Shown piece after piece: positions 26,853 through 35,549 of a stretch of 64,000 nucleotides of DNA. Position numbers and translations under genes: made by a program. Within the stretch, counting starts at the first letter, position 1. Every line of letters starts with the position of its first letter. This DNA comes from Vibrio hepatarius. GTDB taxonomy: Bacteria; Pseudomonadota; Gammaproteobacteria; Enterobacterales; Vibrionaceae. The DNA lies in assembly GCF_001274785.1 (NCBI RefSeq), contig NZ_LHPI01000001.1, positions 620,001 through 684,000 on the forward strand. Direction: 5' to 3'. The notes beneath the pieces are model-generated. The model made no database searches. It had not been told where the DNA came from and was given only the letters and a program-made list of their open reading frames with translations.

Positions 26853-27784
26853 CACGACACATCAGCATTGTGTTGTCGAGTTTACTTCTGGCGATGACTT
26901 CGATTGCGTGTCTGGCAAAAGAGACCATCGTGATTGAAGATGCTCTCGGCACACAACGCTTTACTAAACATCCGCAGCGAGTGGTGGCGTTGAACTGGGA
27001 TATTCTAGAGCAGGTATTGGCGCTGGATGTGGTACCGATTGCTGCCCCTAATCTGCCTGCGTACCGTCAGTGGGTGGTCAACCCGGTCGCACCTGATGAG
27101 ATTCAGGACATTGGCACGCGCGCTGAACCGAACTTGGAAATGATCGCTCGGTTAAAGCCAGATGTAATTTTGGCAGCTTCCACTCAGCAAGACCTACTAC
27201 CACTGTTAAAACAGATTGCGCCGGTTGTCTATTTGCCGAATTTTTCTGAGAAAGAGAACGCTGCGCAAACCGCGATTCATCATTATCGTTTGATAGCAAA
27301 ACTGTTGGGTAAAACAGAATTAGCGGAGAAACGACTGCAACAAATGGATGAGTCGTTCGAAGCGTTACGCGAAAAAATCGAGAATCAGTATCCACAACAC
27401 CAACAAAAACCGCTTGAAGTGGTGGTGATGCGTTTTGCTTCTCTGAACTCGGTATTTATGACCACAGAAAACTCTACCGCCCAATATGTATTAGAGAAGT
27501 TGGGTTTAACCAATCCTATTCACATTGGCCCACGCGCATGGGGTATTAAGCAAGAGCGAATTAACCGACTGAAATACGTTGAAGACGGTTACGTGCTCTA
27601 CATCCATCCATTTCCTGCAGAGGCGCAGCTAAAGCAATCTCGGTTGTGGCAAGCGATGCCTTTTGTTCAGAAGAACCACGTCAACTCTGTGAGACCGGTT
27701 TGGACCTACGGAGGCGCGATGTCGTTGCTCTATATGGCTGAAGCAATCACAGACAGTCTGTTAGAGCTGGGGGCTGAGCAATGA
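26843..27784 (+). CDS. fhuD: ferric hydroxamate-binding periplasmic protein
   Basis: A 313-residue class III binding protein with a signal peptide (cleavage near ACLA, about 25). The family motif RVVALNWDILEQVLAL lies at the start of the mature domain, and a long connecting helix divides the two lobes. It overlaps fhuB by 4 bp (ATGA). Delivers the ferric siderophore to FhuB. Confidence 0.9.
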   Translation: MRVTRHISIVLSSLLLAMTSIACLAKETIVIEDALGTQRFTKHPQRVVALNWDILEQVLALDVVPIAAPNLPAYRQWVVNPVAPDEIQDIGTRAEPNLEMIARLKPDVILAASTQQDLLPLLKQIAPVVYLPNFSEKENAAQTAIHHYRLIAKLLGKTELAEKRLQQMDESFEALREKIENQYPQHQQKPLEVVVMRFASLNSVFMTTENSTAQYVLEKLGLTNPIHIGPRAWGIKQERINRLKYVEDGYVLYIHPFPAEAQLKQSRLWQAMPFVQKNHVNSVRPVWTYGGAMSLLYMAEAITDSLLELGAEQ

Positions 27785-29751
27785 AAACATTCACATATTT
27801 AAGCGTGTGCTTGCTTACGCTATTGCTTGGTGGACTTAGCTTGCAAATTGATACCGATTTACACCTAAATCAGCAATGGCAGTTACTGGTATCGCCAAAC
27901 TCTGCTCACTCGTTCGCAGATATCTTTTTTGTAGAATCTCAACTGCCGCGTTTAGCGGTGACTTTGTTGGTTGGCGCCATGCTCGGTATGGTGGGCAGCT
28001 TGATGCAACAGCTGACGCAAAATAACCTGACTTCGCCGTTAACCTTGGGAACCTCATCAGGCGCTTGGCTTGCACTGGTGATAGTCAATATCTGGTTTGT
28101 CGATTGGGTAGCCGATTATTCCGCCCTTGCTGCCATGATAGGCGCAATCGCTGCATTTGGTTTGATTGTCGCGATTGCTGGTATTCGCAATATGATGGGC
28201 TTGCCGCTGATCGTTTCAGGCATGGTGGTCAACATCTTACTTGGTTCGATTGCCGCTGCGTTGGTGGCGTTAAATCAGCAGTTCGCACAAAACATCTTTA
28301 TGTGGGGCGCAGGGGATTTAGCGCAGAACAGTTGGGAATGGTTCAATTGGTTGTTACCACGCGTTTCTATTGCGTTGCTGGTGGTTTTGTTTGCACCGAG
28401 AGTTTTGACTTTACTGCGTTTGGGGCAAGATGGCGCTCAAGCGCGAGGTCTATCTGTGTTACCCGCATTTGCTCTTTTGATGGTGATCGGCATTTGGTTG
28501 GTTTCGGTCTCTATCACCGCTGTGGGATTGATCAGCTTTATCGGATTATTGACGCCAAATATCGCCAGATCGCTAGGTGCACGTACGCCGCGCGAAGAGT
28601 TGCTCAGTAGTTTAATCTTAGGCGCGGCATTGCTTCTTATTACCGACAGTCTTGCGATGTGGTTGAGCGTGTCTTTATCGACAACAATACCAAGTGGTGT
28701 CGCAGCTGCGGCGATTGGTGCACCAGCACTGATATGGTTTAGTCGCCAGCGTGTTGCTTCCGCGAGCGACAGAGTAAACATGACGATGTCCGAGTCGAGC
28801 ACGCCGATAAGCCGCTTTGTGATTCTATTGATCGCCACGTTTGGAGTATTGGGCATTTTGGCGTACTCGTTTATCTCTTTAGGAGACACGAGCAGCATAT
28901 TCAGCTTGCCGGGAGAGTTCCAATGGCAGCTACGTTGGCCAAGAATGCTGACTGCTCTATCCGTAGGTGTCGCGTTGGCGGTGGCAGGGATCATTTTGCA
29001 GCGTGTCGTGTACAACCCGCTGGCGAGTCCGGACATACTCGGTGTCTCGTCTGGCGCGACATTTGCCATCATTGTCCTCGGTGTGGTGAGCGGTAGCCTG
29101 TTGTCGGCGCTTAGTTGGGGCGTAGCGTTTGCAGGAAGTCTATCGGTATTGTTGTTACTGCTGTTGTTAGGTCGAAAGAGCAACTACAATCCATCGAATT
29201 TTATCCTATCAGGTATCGCGCTAACGGCGCTTCTTCAAGCTTTGGTGCAGTTTACGTTGGCGCAAGGGACGGGCGACAGCTACAAGACCTTATTGTGGTT
29301 GACAGGCTCTACGTATCGAGTGACAGCGTCACATGCGTTAGTGTTAGCGATGGCAGTGTCCGTGTTGCTAGTCGTGGTATTTGGGATCTCTCGCTGGCTG
29401 ACATTGATATCGGTAGGGCGTGAATTTGCGACAGCTCGAGGGCTCAGCAGCGCGAAAGTGAGTGGTGTTAGCCTAGCCATCGTCGCGTTGATGTGCGCAT
29501 TTGCAACCGCGACAATGGGGCCAGTTTCATTTGTTGGTTTAGTCGCTCCGCATATGGCATCGATGCTCGGCGCTAAAACAATTAAAACTCAGCTCGTGAC
29601 GGGGGCGCTTATCGGTGCAACGTTAATGATTTGGGCAGACTGGGCAGGGCAAGCGCTCATCTATCCAAATCAAATTGCCGCAGGGACGCTAGTGGCAACC
29701 TTGGGCAGTGGCTATTTTCTATTACTGATGTTGAAAGGCAAGTTTCGTTAG
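27781..29751 (+). CDS. fhuB: ferric hydroxamate ABC permease, duplicated fused form
   Basis: A 656-residue FecCD-type permease made of two homologous halves (about 1-325 and 340-656), as in E. coli FhuB. Each half has the conserved loop contacting FhuC (ARGLSVLPAF and ARGLSSAKVSG) and the G-x-I-x-F-x-G-L motif (GLISFIGLLTPN, PVSFVGLVAPH). A fused two-half permease is specific to FhuB-like systems and supports the hydroxamate assignment. Confidence 0.93.
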   Translation: MKTFTYLSVCLLTLLLGGLSLQIDTDLHLNQQWQLLVSPNSAHSFADIFFVESQLPRLAVTLLVGAMLGMVGSLMQQLTQNNLTSPLTLGTSSGAWLALVIVNIWFVDWVADYSALAAMIGAIAAFGLIVAIAGIRNMMGLPLIVSGMVVNILLGSIAAALVALNQQFAQNIFMWGAGDLAQNSWEWFNWLLPRVSIALLVVLFAPRVLTLLRLGQDGAQARGLSVLPAFALLMVIGIWLVSVSITAVGLISFIGLLTPNIARSLGARTPREELLSSLILGAALLLITDSLAMWLSVSLSTTIPSGVAAAAIGAPALIWFSRQRVASASDRVNMTMSESSTPISRFVILLIATFGVLGILAYSFISLGDTSSIFSLPGEFQWQLRWPRMLTALSVGVALAVAGIILQRVVYNPLASPDILGVSSGATFAIIVLGVVSGSLLSALSWGVAFAGSLSVLLLLLLLGRKSNYNPSNFILSGIALTALLQALVQFTLAQGTGDSYKTLLWLTGSTYRVTASHALVLAMAVSVLLVVVFGISRWLTLISVGREFATARGLSSAKVSGVSLAIVALMCAFATATMGPVSFVGLVAPHMASMLGAKTIKTQLVTGALIGATLMIWADWAGQALIYPNQIAAGTLVATLGSGYFLLLMLKGKFR

Positions 29752-29780
29752 AGTTTGACACAAGCATCTATTAAATAAAC

Positions 29781-29807
29781 GCCCCGCAGTAAACGCGGGG
29801 CTTTGTT
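29781..29807 (+). terminator. intrinsic terminator of the fhu operon
   Basis: Stem GCCCCGC / GCGGGGC with a 7-nt loop followed by TTTGTT, 29 bp after the fhuB stop and before the convergent ycdX-like gene. Confidence 0.85.
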
Positions 29808-29828
29808 GATCTACTTGAAAGAAAAAGT

Positions 29829-30575
29829 CTAATAAAGCGCTTCAAACTCTGAGATGCGAGGTTTGCCGCGCAGCAAAAGAAAATTCAAAAACCGAGATGC
29901 CGAGCTTGTGATTACTCTTTCTTCAGGCACGTTATGTCTTTCTAACAGTGAAATTGCCAGGTCTAAACGAGCGATCTCTTCACAAAAATGCGCGTCGGAA
30001 CCTGTAGTAAAGTAAACGCCAATTTCATTGCCGAGTTCGACGATGTTTGAGCAATGGACATCACTGCCTTTGCGGCTTTTGCCCGTCAGAGAGGTGTTGT
30101 TAACTTCAATTGCGACATTGTTGTCTTTTGCACATTGCAACACGGGTTTTAGCTCAAACGGGTAATTCGGATTGCCCAAGTGGCCTAAGGCATCGACTTT
30201 GCCGCTTTCAATCACATTGATCAGGGTTTGGGTATGCTCTTTGACTGACGCTGGAGCGAATATAGGTTCGTGAAAGCTGGCTATGATCCAATCTAAATGT
30301 GGATAAGACGATGGCGGCAGATCAAGCTCTCCTGCATGGTTAAGCGTATTGGCTTCGACACCTCGCAAAATGCCGACATCGTGTAAAAAGCGGGGCAAAA
30401 TTCTTTGGTTGTTGAAATACCAGTAGTGGGGGGCACCGGGCATTTCAGGAGCATGATCCGTAGTACAAAGAAGTTTTAACCCCTTATTCTTAGACGCGAG
30501 GGCGTTTTCAATAATGGTGCTGTAGGCATGACCACTGGCGATAGTATGTGTATGACTATCCACGACTATGTCCAT
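29829..30575 (-). CDS. ycdX: PHP-domain phosphatase, YcdX type
   Basis: A 248-residue PHP-family hydrolase with the trinuclear-metal motifs DSHTHT, TDHAPE, GVEANT, ASFHEP, LGHLGN and GSDAH. The length and pattern match E. coli YcdX (245 residues), a zinc-dependent phosphatase. It is the last gene of the cmt-like carbohydrate operon (18 bp after the kinase). It may remove phosphate from a sugar-phosphate intermediate, replacing the FBPase-like YggF found at this position in E. coli; this is inferred. Confidence 0.88.
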   Translation of the reverse strand: MDIVVDSHTHTIASGHAYSTIIENALASKNKGLKLLCTTDHAPEMPGAPHYWYFNNQRILPRFLHDVGILRGVEANTLNHAGELDLPPSSYPHLDWIIASFHEPIFAPASVKEHTQTLINVIESGKVDALGHLGNPNYPFELKPVLQCAKDNNVAIEVNNTSLTGKSRKGSDVHCSNIVELGNEIGVYFTTGSDAHFCEEIARLDLAISLLERHNVPEERVITSSASRFLNFLLLRGKPRISEFEALY

Positions 30576-30592
30576 ACTGTCTCCTTGTGTGG

Positions 30593-31327
30593 CTATCTGA
30601 TTTCGAAAGAACCATCTTGGTTCATAAACAAAGTAAGGTCCGCAGGAACTGAGTGGTTGAGCACTTTATCCACATTGAGCGAATCTGAATTGTCGTAAAA
30701 CGCCTGCGCTTCTTCGGGCGAGCTACCACCACGAATCTTGCGGTTTACCAGTCTTTCTTCGAGATACTTAGGGTCGGTATCGACAAAAATGGTAAAGTCA
30801 GCCAACTCGTGTAATCCATTCCAAACTGGCTCATTGAGTAGCAACCAGTTACCTTCAACGACAACAATATTGTCTTTAACTCGGATCGCATCTTCGACAG
30901 GATCGTGCAAATTTCGGTCGTAGTATGGCCAAAGTGGATCGCTGGTTTTGAGTAGTTTTAGCTTGCGGATAAGCTCACTCAGGTTAAAGGTTTCAAAGGA
31001 GCCTTTGATTTCTCTTAAACAAATCTTCTCGCCGTTTCGTTCGATAAAGTTATGGTTGAGGATTTCATTTGGGTAATGGAACCCGTCAAACGGCAATACT
31101 TGCAGTGGTTCAAGGTTTTCGCTTTGGTAAGATAAATATTCCCAGAACGCCGCAAGGGTGGATTTTCCGCTGCCGGGTGGGGCACATAGAAACACAACAA
31201 TTCGTTCTTGTTTTTGCTCAAACAAGCGTGAGAATTTCTCGACCAAGGGTTTGTGTATCAGTGAGACGTCGCTGTCAGGAAACTTTGCTTGAGTTTCGAA
31301 GCCACTGACATCTAATGTGACTTTCAT
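30593..31327 (-). CDS. yggC: sugar/nucleoside-type kinase, YggC-like
   Basis: A 244-residue P-loop kinase of the phosphoribulokinase/uridine kinase class: Walker A APPGSGKST, FDGFHYPNE, a Walker B-like VVVEGNWLLL, and a lid with RKIRGG. It matches remembered E. coli YggC and its family of uncharacterised kinases. Its place in an operon with PTS and dehydrogenase genes suggests a second phosphorylation of a sugar phosphate. Substrate unknown. Confidence 0.82.
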   Translation of the reverse strand: MKVTLDVSGFETQAKFPDSDVSLIHKPLVEKFSRLFEQKQERIVVFLCAPPGSGKSTLAAFWEYLSYQSENLEPLQVLPFDGFHYPNEILNHNFIERNGEKICLREIKGSFETFNLSELIRKLKLLKTSDPLWPYYDRNLHDPVEDAIRVKDNIVVVEGNWLLLNEPVWNGLHELADFTIFVDTDPKYLEERLVNRKIRGGSSPEEAQAFYDNSDSLNVDKVLNHSVPADLTLFMNQDGSFEIR

Positions 31328-31337
31328 AGTGTAAGCC

Positions 31338-31934
31338 TTATTCTAAAATCTCTTTGGTGACCCGTTCGATAAGCATTTCACAAGAGAGCTTCAATACTGT
31401 TTTGATCAGCGATTCGTAGCGCATTTGTGAGAATGACTCGAACGAAGAAAACTTAAGCTGGTTAATCGAATCGAGATAAAAACTGTCTTCGCCTTTGGTC
31501 AACGTCGCTTGATTAGTTATAAACTCGTACACCATGTCGTCGTCATAACTCAGCTTAGCTGGCTGATTGAGCGCATAGTCGAGCATTTGGTCGTAAAGGC
31601 CAATATCTGCGTACGTTTCGAGCGAAATTTTACCCATTGCGAAGATAAGCTTCGAGACGACATCGGTAGTCACCAACGGACCATCTTCTTTGATTAACGG
31701 TGCAACGGCGTATTGCATAACAAATTCGTCTTGAACGAAGACTTGTGGCAATAGTTCTTTCAGCTTTAAGTTGATAATCTTGTTCGATACTTGGAGAAAG
31801 CAGGTTGCAGTCTCACAATGGTCTATTGCATCAAACAGCTCTTCTTCTCGGGACAAATGTTGATTAACCTTTTTAGAATGTGGCAGCTCTAGGCTACCAC
31901 ACAGTAGGTCAGCGCTAAACAGAGAGGCTGACAT
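31338..31934 (-). CDS. MtlR/YggD-family regulator
   Basis: A 198-residue helical protein of the mannitol-repressor family (MtlR, YggD). The recognised stretches are YAVAPLIKEDGPLVT followed by KLIFAMGKIS, which resemble YggD YAVKPLLAQSGPL and RLIYALGKM. It has no helix-turn-helix that I can see; MtlR acts without a classical DNA-binding domain. The longest frame overlaps the dehydrogenase gene end by 20 bp; a start a few codons later is possible. Confidence 0.8.
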   Translation of the reverse strand: MSASLFSADLLCGSLELPHSKKVNQHLSREEELFDAIDHCETATCFLQVSNKIINLKLKELLPQVFVQDEFVMQYAVAPLIKEDGPLVTTDVVSKLIFAMGKISLETYADIGLYDQMLDYALNQPAKLSYDDDMVYEFITNQATLTKGEDSFYLDSINQLKFSSFESFSQMRYESLIKTVLKLSCEMLIERVTKEILE

Positions 31935-33186
31935 CGTAAAACTCGAGTAACGCTTTTTCTGCGTGAGCGTTCCAAACGTAGTTATTCGCCTTCAATATCG
32001 CGTCGAGATCTTCAAAAAACGGGTCAACATCCGCAAGTGATAAGAAGTTGTCTATCGCCGTTAACGGTAAATTGATATGCGGGTAAATCAGCTTTTTGCC
32101 GCCAGGAATATCAAGCTGGTTGAGAATCGTATGAGGCGCAGATTCAAGCCCACCAACGTGCGTGATCATAAATGACGGATTAATCTTGTTTTGCTCCGAA
32201 AGCTCGATTGACTCGACCATATCACCTGTTGAACCACCTGAAGTGCCAACAATATGCGTTGATTCGTAATGGACGTTATAGAAGTTAAACGGCACTTTGA
32301 ATTGCTTGTCAGTCGGTCCGGCGAAGAAGTTGAGACAGCCATCATTGCCGAGTAGCTCGTCCGCTTGTTCAAGGACTTGATGTACTGCCGCGTAGACCAT
32401 TACGTCATCATAACCTTTACCGCCGTTGAGTTCTTTCAGGTACTCGACTGGGTTATCGACGTTAGCCGTATTGATGTAGTGAAGTTCAACGCCATTTTCC
32501 GCCGCTTTTTCAACAGGAATTAACGATTGAGCGCGGCTTAAGCGGTTTTCATCGATATCGGTCACCACCAATAGGCGAGGTTTCACCGGTCCGTTAATTG
32601 CGTAATCAATTGCGCCAATGCCCATTGGTCCGGCACAAGCCAATAACGCTAGAGAACCGTTCGGTTTGATGCCCATTTGGTGCTCGTAAACGTATGGCGT
32701 CGTGTGGTAGCTCGCGTGGTAAGCACCGATGATACAAGACATAGGCTCAGCCAAAGATGCGTTGGCAAAGTAGCTGCCGTTGTATGGCAATACGCAACCT
32801 AGATCGATGGCGACTTTTGGAATGATAGAGTAGGTCGCATTGCCACCAAATGTTTCGTAACTGTAGCCAGCAGAGTAACCTGAAGGTAGGCCCATCGCTG
32901 GTTGAAGCACAAACGGTTGACCAGGTTGATACTTATCTTTTAGGTTAGCGCCAACTTCGACAATGATGCCTGCGTATTCGTGGCCTGTCATCACTGGTAC
33001 TTGGTCGATATCGTCTGGTACACGCTTGTGCTTGCTACCAAGTAGTGCGGCTTTATAAGTCGATAAACAGATACTGTTGGAAATGTTTTTTACCAATAGC
33101 TCGTCATCGCCGATTGTTGGCAATTCGAAAGTGCGTAGTTGGACATCTTTCTCACCACAAATAACGGCTGCAGTCGTTTGAACCAT
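31915..33186 (-). CDS. yggP: zinc-type alcohol/polyol dehydrogenase, YggP-like
   Basis: A 423-residue medium-chain dehydrogenase. The N-terminal zinc domain has TGHEYAGIIVEVG and the unusually conserved stretch AMGLPSGYSAGYSYE; the Rossmann half has ACAGPMGIGAID. These match E. coli YggP almost word for word. It should oxidise a polyol or polyol phosphate to a ketose form with NAD(P). GGGAG precedes the ATG, and an intercistronic hairpin (33206-33224) separates it from the PTS gene. Confidence 0.87.
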   Translation of the reverse strand: MVQTTAAVICGEKDVQLRTFELPTIGDDELLVKNISNSICLSTYKAALLGSKHKRVPDDIDQVPVMTGHEYAGIIVEVGANLKDKYQPGQPFVLQPAMGLPSGYSAGYSYETFGGNATYSIIPKVAIDLGCVLPYNGSYFANASLAEPMSCIIGAYHASYHTTPYVYEHQMGIKPNGSLALLACAGPMGIGAIDYAINGPVKPRLLVVTDIDENRLSRAQSLIPVEKAAENGVELHYINTANVDNPVEYLKELNGGKGYDDVMVYAAVHQVLEQADELLGNDGCLNFFAGPTDKQFKVPFNFYNVHYESTHIVGTSGGSTGDMVESIELSEQNKINPSFMITHVGGLESAPHTILNQLDIPGGKKLIYPHINLPLTAIDNFLSLADVDPFFEDLDAILKANNYVWNAHAEKALLEFYDVSLSV

Positions 33187-33205
33187 GATTTTCTCCCGGA
33201 GATAA

Positions 33206-33224
33206 GGGGCCGAGATAAGGCCCC
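33206..33224 (-). other. intercistronic hairpin between PTS IIBC and dehydrogenase
   Basis: GGGGCC / GGCCCC, a 6-bp GC stem with a 7-nt loop, followed on the minus strand by TTATCT. Probably an mRNA-stability or partial-termination element inside the operon. Confidence 0.55.
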
Positions 33225-33235
33225 AAAAAGTTAAA

Positions 33236-34636
33236 TTAAGCTTGTTGACGAATCGTTGTGATTAGCTCATCTAGAGCTGGATCGTGCAGGAAGTTTTTAA
33301 TCGTAATCACGGGTAATCCTGTCGCGTTGACTGCTCGGCTTTCCAAGCTCTCGTGAGTGACAACAACATCAGCGTGTGACGGCACTTTCTCAATCGCGTA
33401 GTTTTTCACTTCGACATCGAATCCAGCATCTACGAGTTTTTTCTTGAACGTTGACGCGCCCATTGCGCTAGAGCCCATACCAGCATCACAAGCGAAGGCG
33501 ACGAACTTGATCTTTGTAGCTTCTGGAGAGGCTTGAGTGGTTGTCGCTTTTACCGCACCCTCAGCCTTCATCTCTTTCATATCCGTTACTGAACGTTCAA
33601 ATTCATTTTCTGATTCTTCCGTTTTGCTGACTTTCAAGATTGCGCTGGCCACTAAGAAAGAAACGATAGTTGCAGTTGTCACACCTGCGATGGTGGCGAT
33701 AAAGCTGCCTTTTGGCGTCAATGCTAGGTAAGAGAAGATTGAGCCAGGACTAGGGCCCGCTACCAGACCAGCATCAAGGAGATTAAACGTTGCAATCCCC
33801 GTTGCTGCGCCGGCAATCATTGCCACAATCATGATTGGTTTCATTAGAACGTACGGGAAGTACAGCTCATGGATACCACCAAAGAAGTGAATAATGATCG
33901 CACTCGGTGCAGAACGTTTACTTAAACCTTGTCCAAACTTTGCGTACGCAAGCAACATACCTAGACCAGGACCCGGGTTAGACGCAACCATAAAGAAGAT
34001 GGATTTACCCGTTTCTGCCGCAGCCTGTAGACCTAATGGGTAGTAAATACCTTGGTCGATAGCATTGTTCAGGAACAGCACTTTTGCAGGTTCATTAATA
34101 ATGGCGAGTAAAGGGAGGAAACCTGTTGCTACAAGCGCTTCGATACCTGATTTAACGAAAAGGTTTGCCGCTGTTACTGCAGGGCCAACGATCGCGTAAG
34201 CAAATAAGCACATGATCATGCCGAAAATGCCTAGCGAGAAGTTATTGACCACCATTTCAAAACCGGAAGGAATCTTATGTTCGATCTTTTTGTCGATTTG
34301 CACGATAACCCAGCCACTAAGTGGGCCCATGATCATCGCACCGACAAACATTGGTATCTCCGCGCCAGCGATAACACCCATTGTACCAATCGCGCCTGCT
34401 ACCGCACCGCGCTTGTCACCGACAATTTGACCACCGGTATAACCAATCAATAATGGCAGTAGGTAGGTGATCATTGGTCCAACGAGTTCACCGAAGTAAG
34501 CGTTAGGCATCCAGCCTGTTGGGATAAATAACGCGGTAATAAAGCCCCATGCGATAAAGGCGCCTATGTTCGGCAGAACCATCGCGGTCAAATGACCACC
34601 GAAGGCTTGCACTTTTGCTCTTACGTTTGTAGTCAC
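33236..34636 (-). CDS. cmtA: PTS mannitol-type permease IICB (CmtA-like)
   Basis: A 466-residue PTS protein. The IIC membrane domain (about 1-335, with the GGIHELYFPYV substrate-site motif) is joined by an Ala/Thr/Glu-rich linker to a IIB domain with phospho-Cys383 (ACDAGMGSSAMG). Unlike MtlA it has no fused IIA; that domain is the separate gene just upstream. This matches E. coli CmtA. Imports and phosphorylates a hexitol-like sugar alcohol of unknown identity. Confidence 0.9.
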   Translation of the reverse strand: MTTNVRAKVQAFGGHLTAMVLPNIGAFIAWGFITALFIPTGWMPNAYFGELVGPMITYLLPLLIGYTGGQIVGDKRGAVAGAIGTMGVIAGAEIPMFVGAMIMGPLSGWVIVQIDKKIEHKIPSGFEMVVNNFSLGIFGMIMCLFAYAIVGPAVTAANLFVKSGIEALVATGFLPLLAIINEPAKVLFLNNAIDQGIYYPLGLQAAAETGKSIFFMVASNPGPGLGMLLAYAKFGQGLSKRSAPSAIIIHFFGGIHELYFPYVLMKPIMIVAMIAGAATGIATFNLLDAGLVAGPSPGSIFSYLALTPKGSFIATIAGVTTATIVSFLVASAILKVSKTEESENEFERSVTDMKEMKAEGAVKATTTQASPEATKIKFVAFACDAGMGSSAMGASTFKKKLVDAGFDVEVKNYAIEKVPSHADVVVTHESLESRAVNATGLPVITIKNFLHDPALDELITTIRQQA

Positions 34637-34652
34637 GTTATGTTCCTTCTTT

Positions 34653-35096
34653 TTAGTATGATTTTATGATGTTGAGGACATCTTCTTTCGAAGATGCGGC
34701 AGCAAGCTTGGTGATGTTCGCTTCATCGACAAGCATTTCGCTCAGCGCTTGAATGACTTCTATATGGGTATCAGAGTCTGTGGCAGCTAGCGTTAGCAAC
34801 ACATTCGCCGGCCCCATATCAGAGCCAAAATCCACTGCGGTCGGGAAAACATGAATGCCAAGTCCTGTTTTTAATACTCCAGCTTCAGGGCGAGCGTGGG
34901 GCATAGCTATTCCAGGACAAAGAACGTAATATGGACCATTATCAATGGTAGACTGGATGATTGCGGATGCGTAATCTGATGTTACGTAGCCTTTTGTTTC
35001 AAGGTAAGCAGTCGTTACTTTCACCGCCTCAGCCCATTGATATTCTTTACTATCAATTACATCAATGAGGTCATGGTCGATAAGGTCATACAGCAT
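34653..35096 (-). CDS. cmtB: PTS mannitol-type IIA protein (CmtB-like)
   Basis: A 147-residue cytoplasmic IIA(Mtl/Fru)-type protein with phospho-acceptor His67 in MPHARPE. First gene of the operon, 16 bp before the IICB gene. Passes phosphate from HPr to the IIB cysteine. Confidence 0.9.
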   Translation of the reverse strand: MLYDLIDHDLIDVIDSKEYQWAEAVKVTTAYLETKGYVTSDYASAIIQSTIDNGPYYVLCPGIAMPHARPEAGVLKTGLGIHVFPTAVDFGSDMGPANVLLTLAATDSDTHIEVIQALSEMLVDEANITKLAAASSKEDVLNIIKSY

Positions 35097-35500
35097 AGTG
35101 GTTTCCCGCTAGATTTGTTGTTGATAGGCTTATTATCAGTAAGCCGAGCGGGGTTGAAAACTGAGAAGGTTTTGTGATTAAAGTCTCGCAATACGCGCTG
35201 TCAATTCTTTAATTCGAACGTCAATCACATTTCAATATAGAAATAAAACAACGTATTTTGTTTGAATTACAAATCAAGACCCATAATTTGATCCCATTAA
35301 TAAACTCAATAAAAAATCAAACTTTCATTTAAATGATCTGGATCTCTTTTGTGTTCTTGACTGAATTTATAACGTGATTTCGCTCAAGCTGGGAAAGAGC
35401 GTTAGAGCGGATTTTTATGCGATATTGAACGATCAAAATCACACTGTTAGTTTTGTGAATATATTTTGAAACTAATTTACACTCTTCGTTTGGACATAAA
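35097..35500 (-). other. non-coding region upstream of the cmt-like operon
   Basis: About 400 bp of AT-rich sequence with no ORF of note on either strand. It must carry the cmtB promoter. A TGTGA half-site near 35173 suggests CRP control, but I find no convincing full palindrome. Confidence 0.5.
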
Positions 35501-35527
35501 AAAGCCCCGCTATGTGAGCGGGGCTTT
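35501..35527 (-). terminator. intrinsic terminator of transketolase
   Basis: An 11-bp stem AAAGCCCCGCT / AGCGGGGCTTT with a 5-nt loop, followed by TTTTTT on the minus strand, 22 bp after the transketolase stop. Confidence 0.9.
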
Positions 35528-35549
35528 GTTGTTTGTAGCTAATCGTTGA

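Noticed and set aside
28065..28610. Open frame of 181 codons in another frame of fhuB
   Set aside because: Cys- and Arg-rich product with no recognisable motif, lying wholly inside fhuB.
28437..29183. Long open frame antisense to fhuB (248 codons)
   Set aside because: It has no ribosome site, no family motif, and fully overlaps a strongly supported permease; its composition is a reflection of the GC pattern of fhuB.
35097..35500. CRP site upstream of the cmt-like operon
   Set aside because: Only a TGTGA half-site near 35173 is seen; the TCACA and TGTGA elements near 35440-35457 are in the wrong order for a CRP palindrome.
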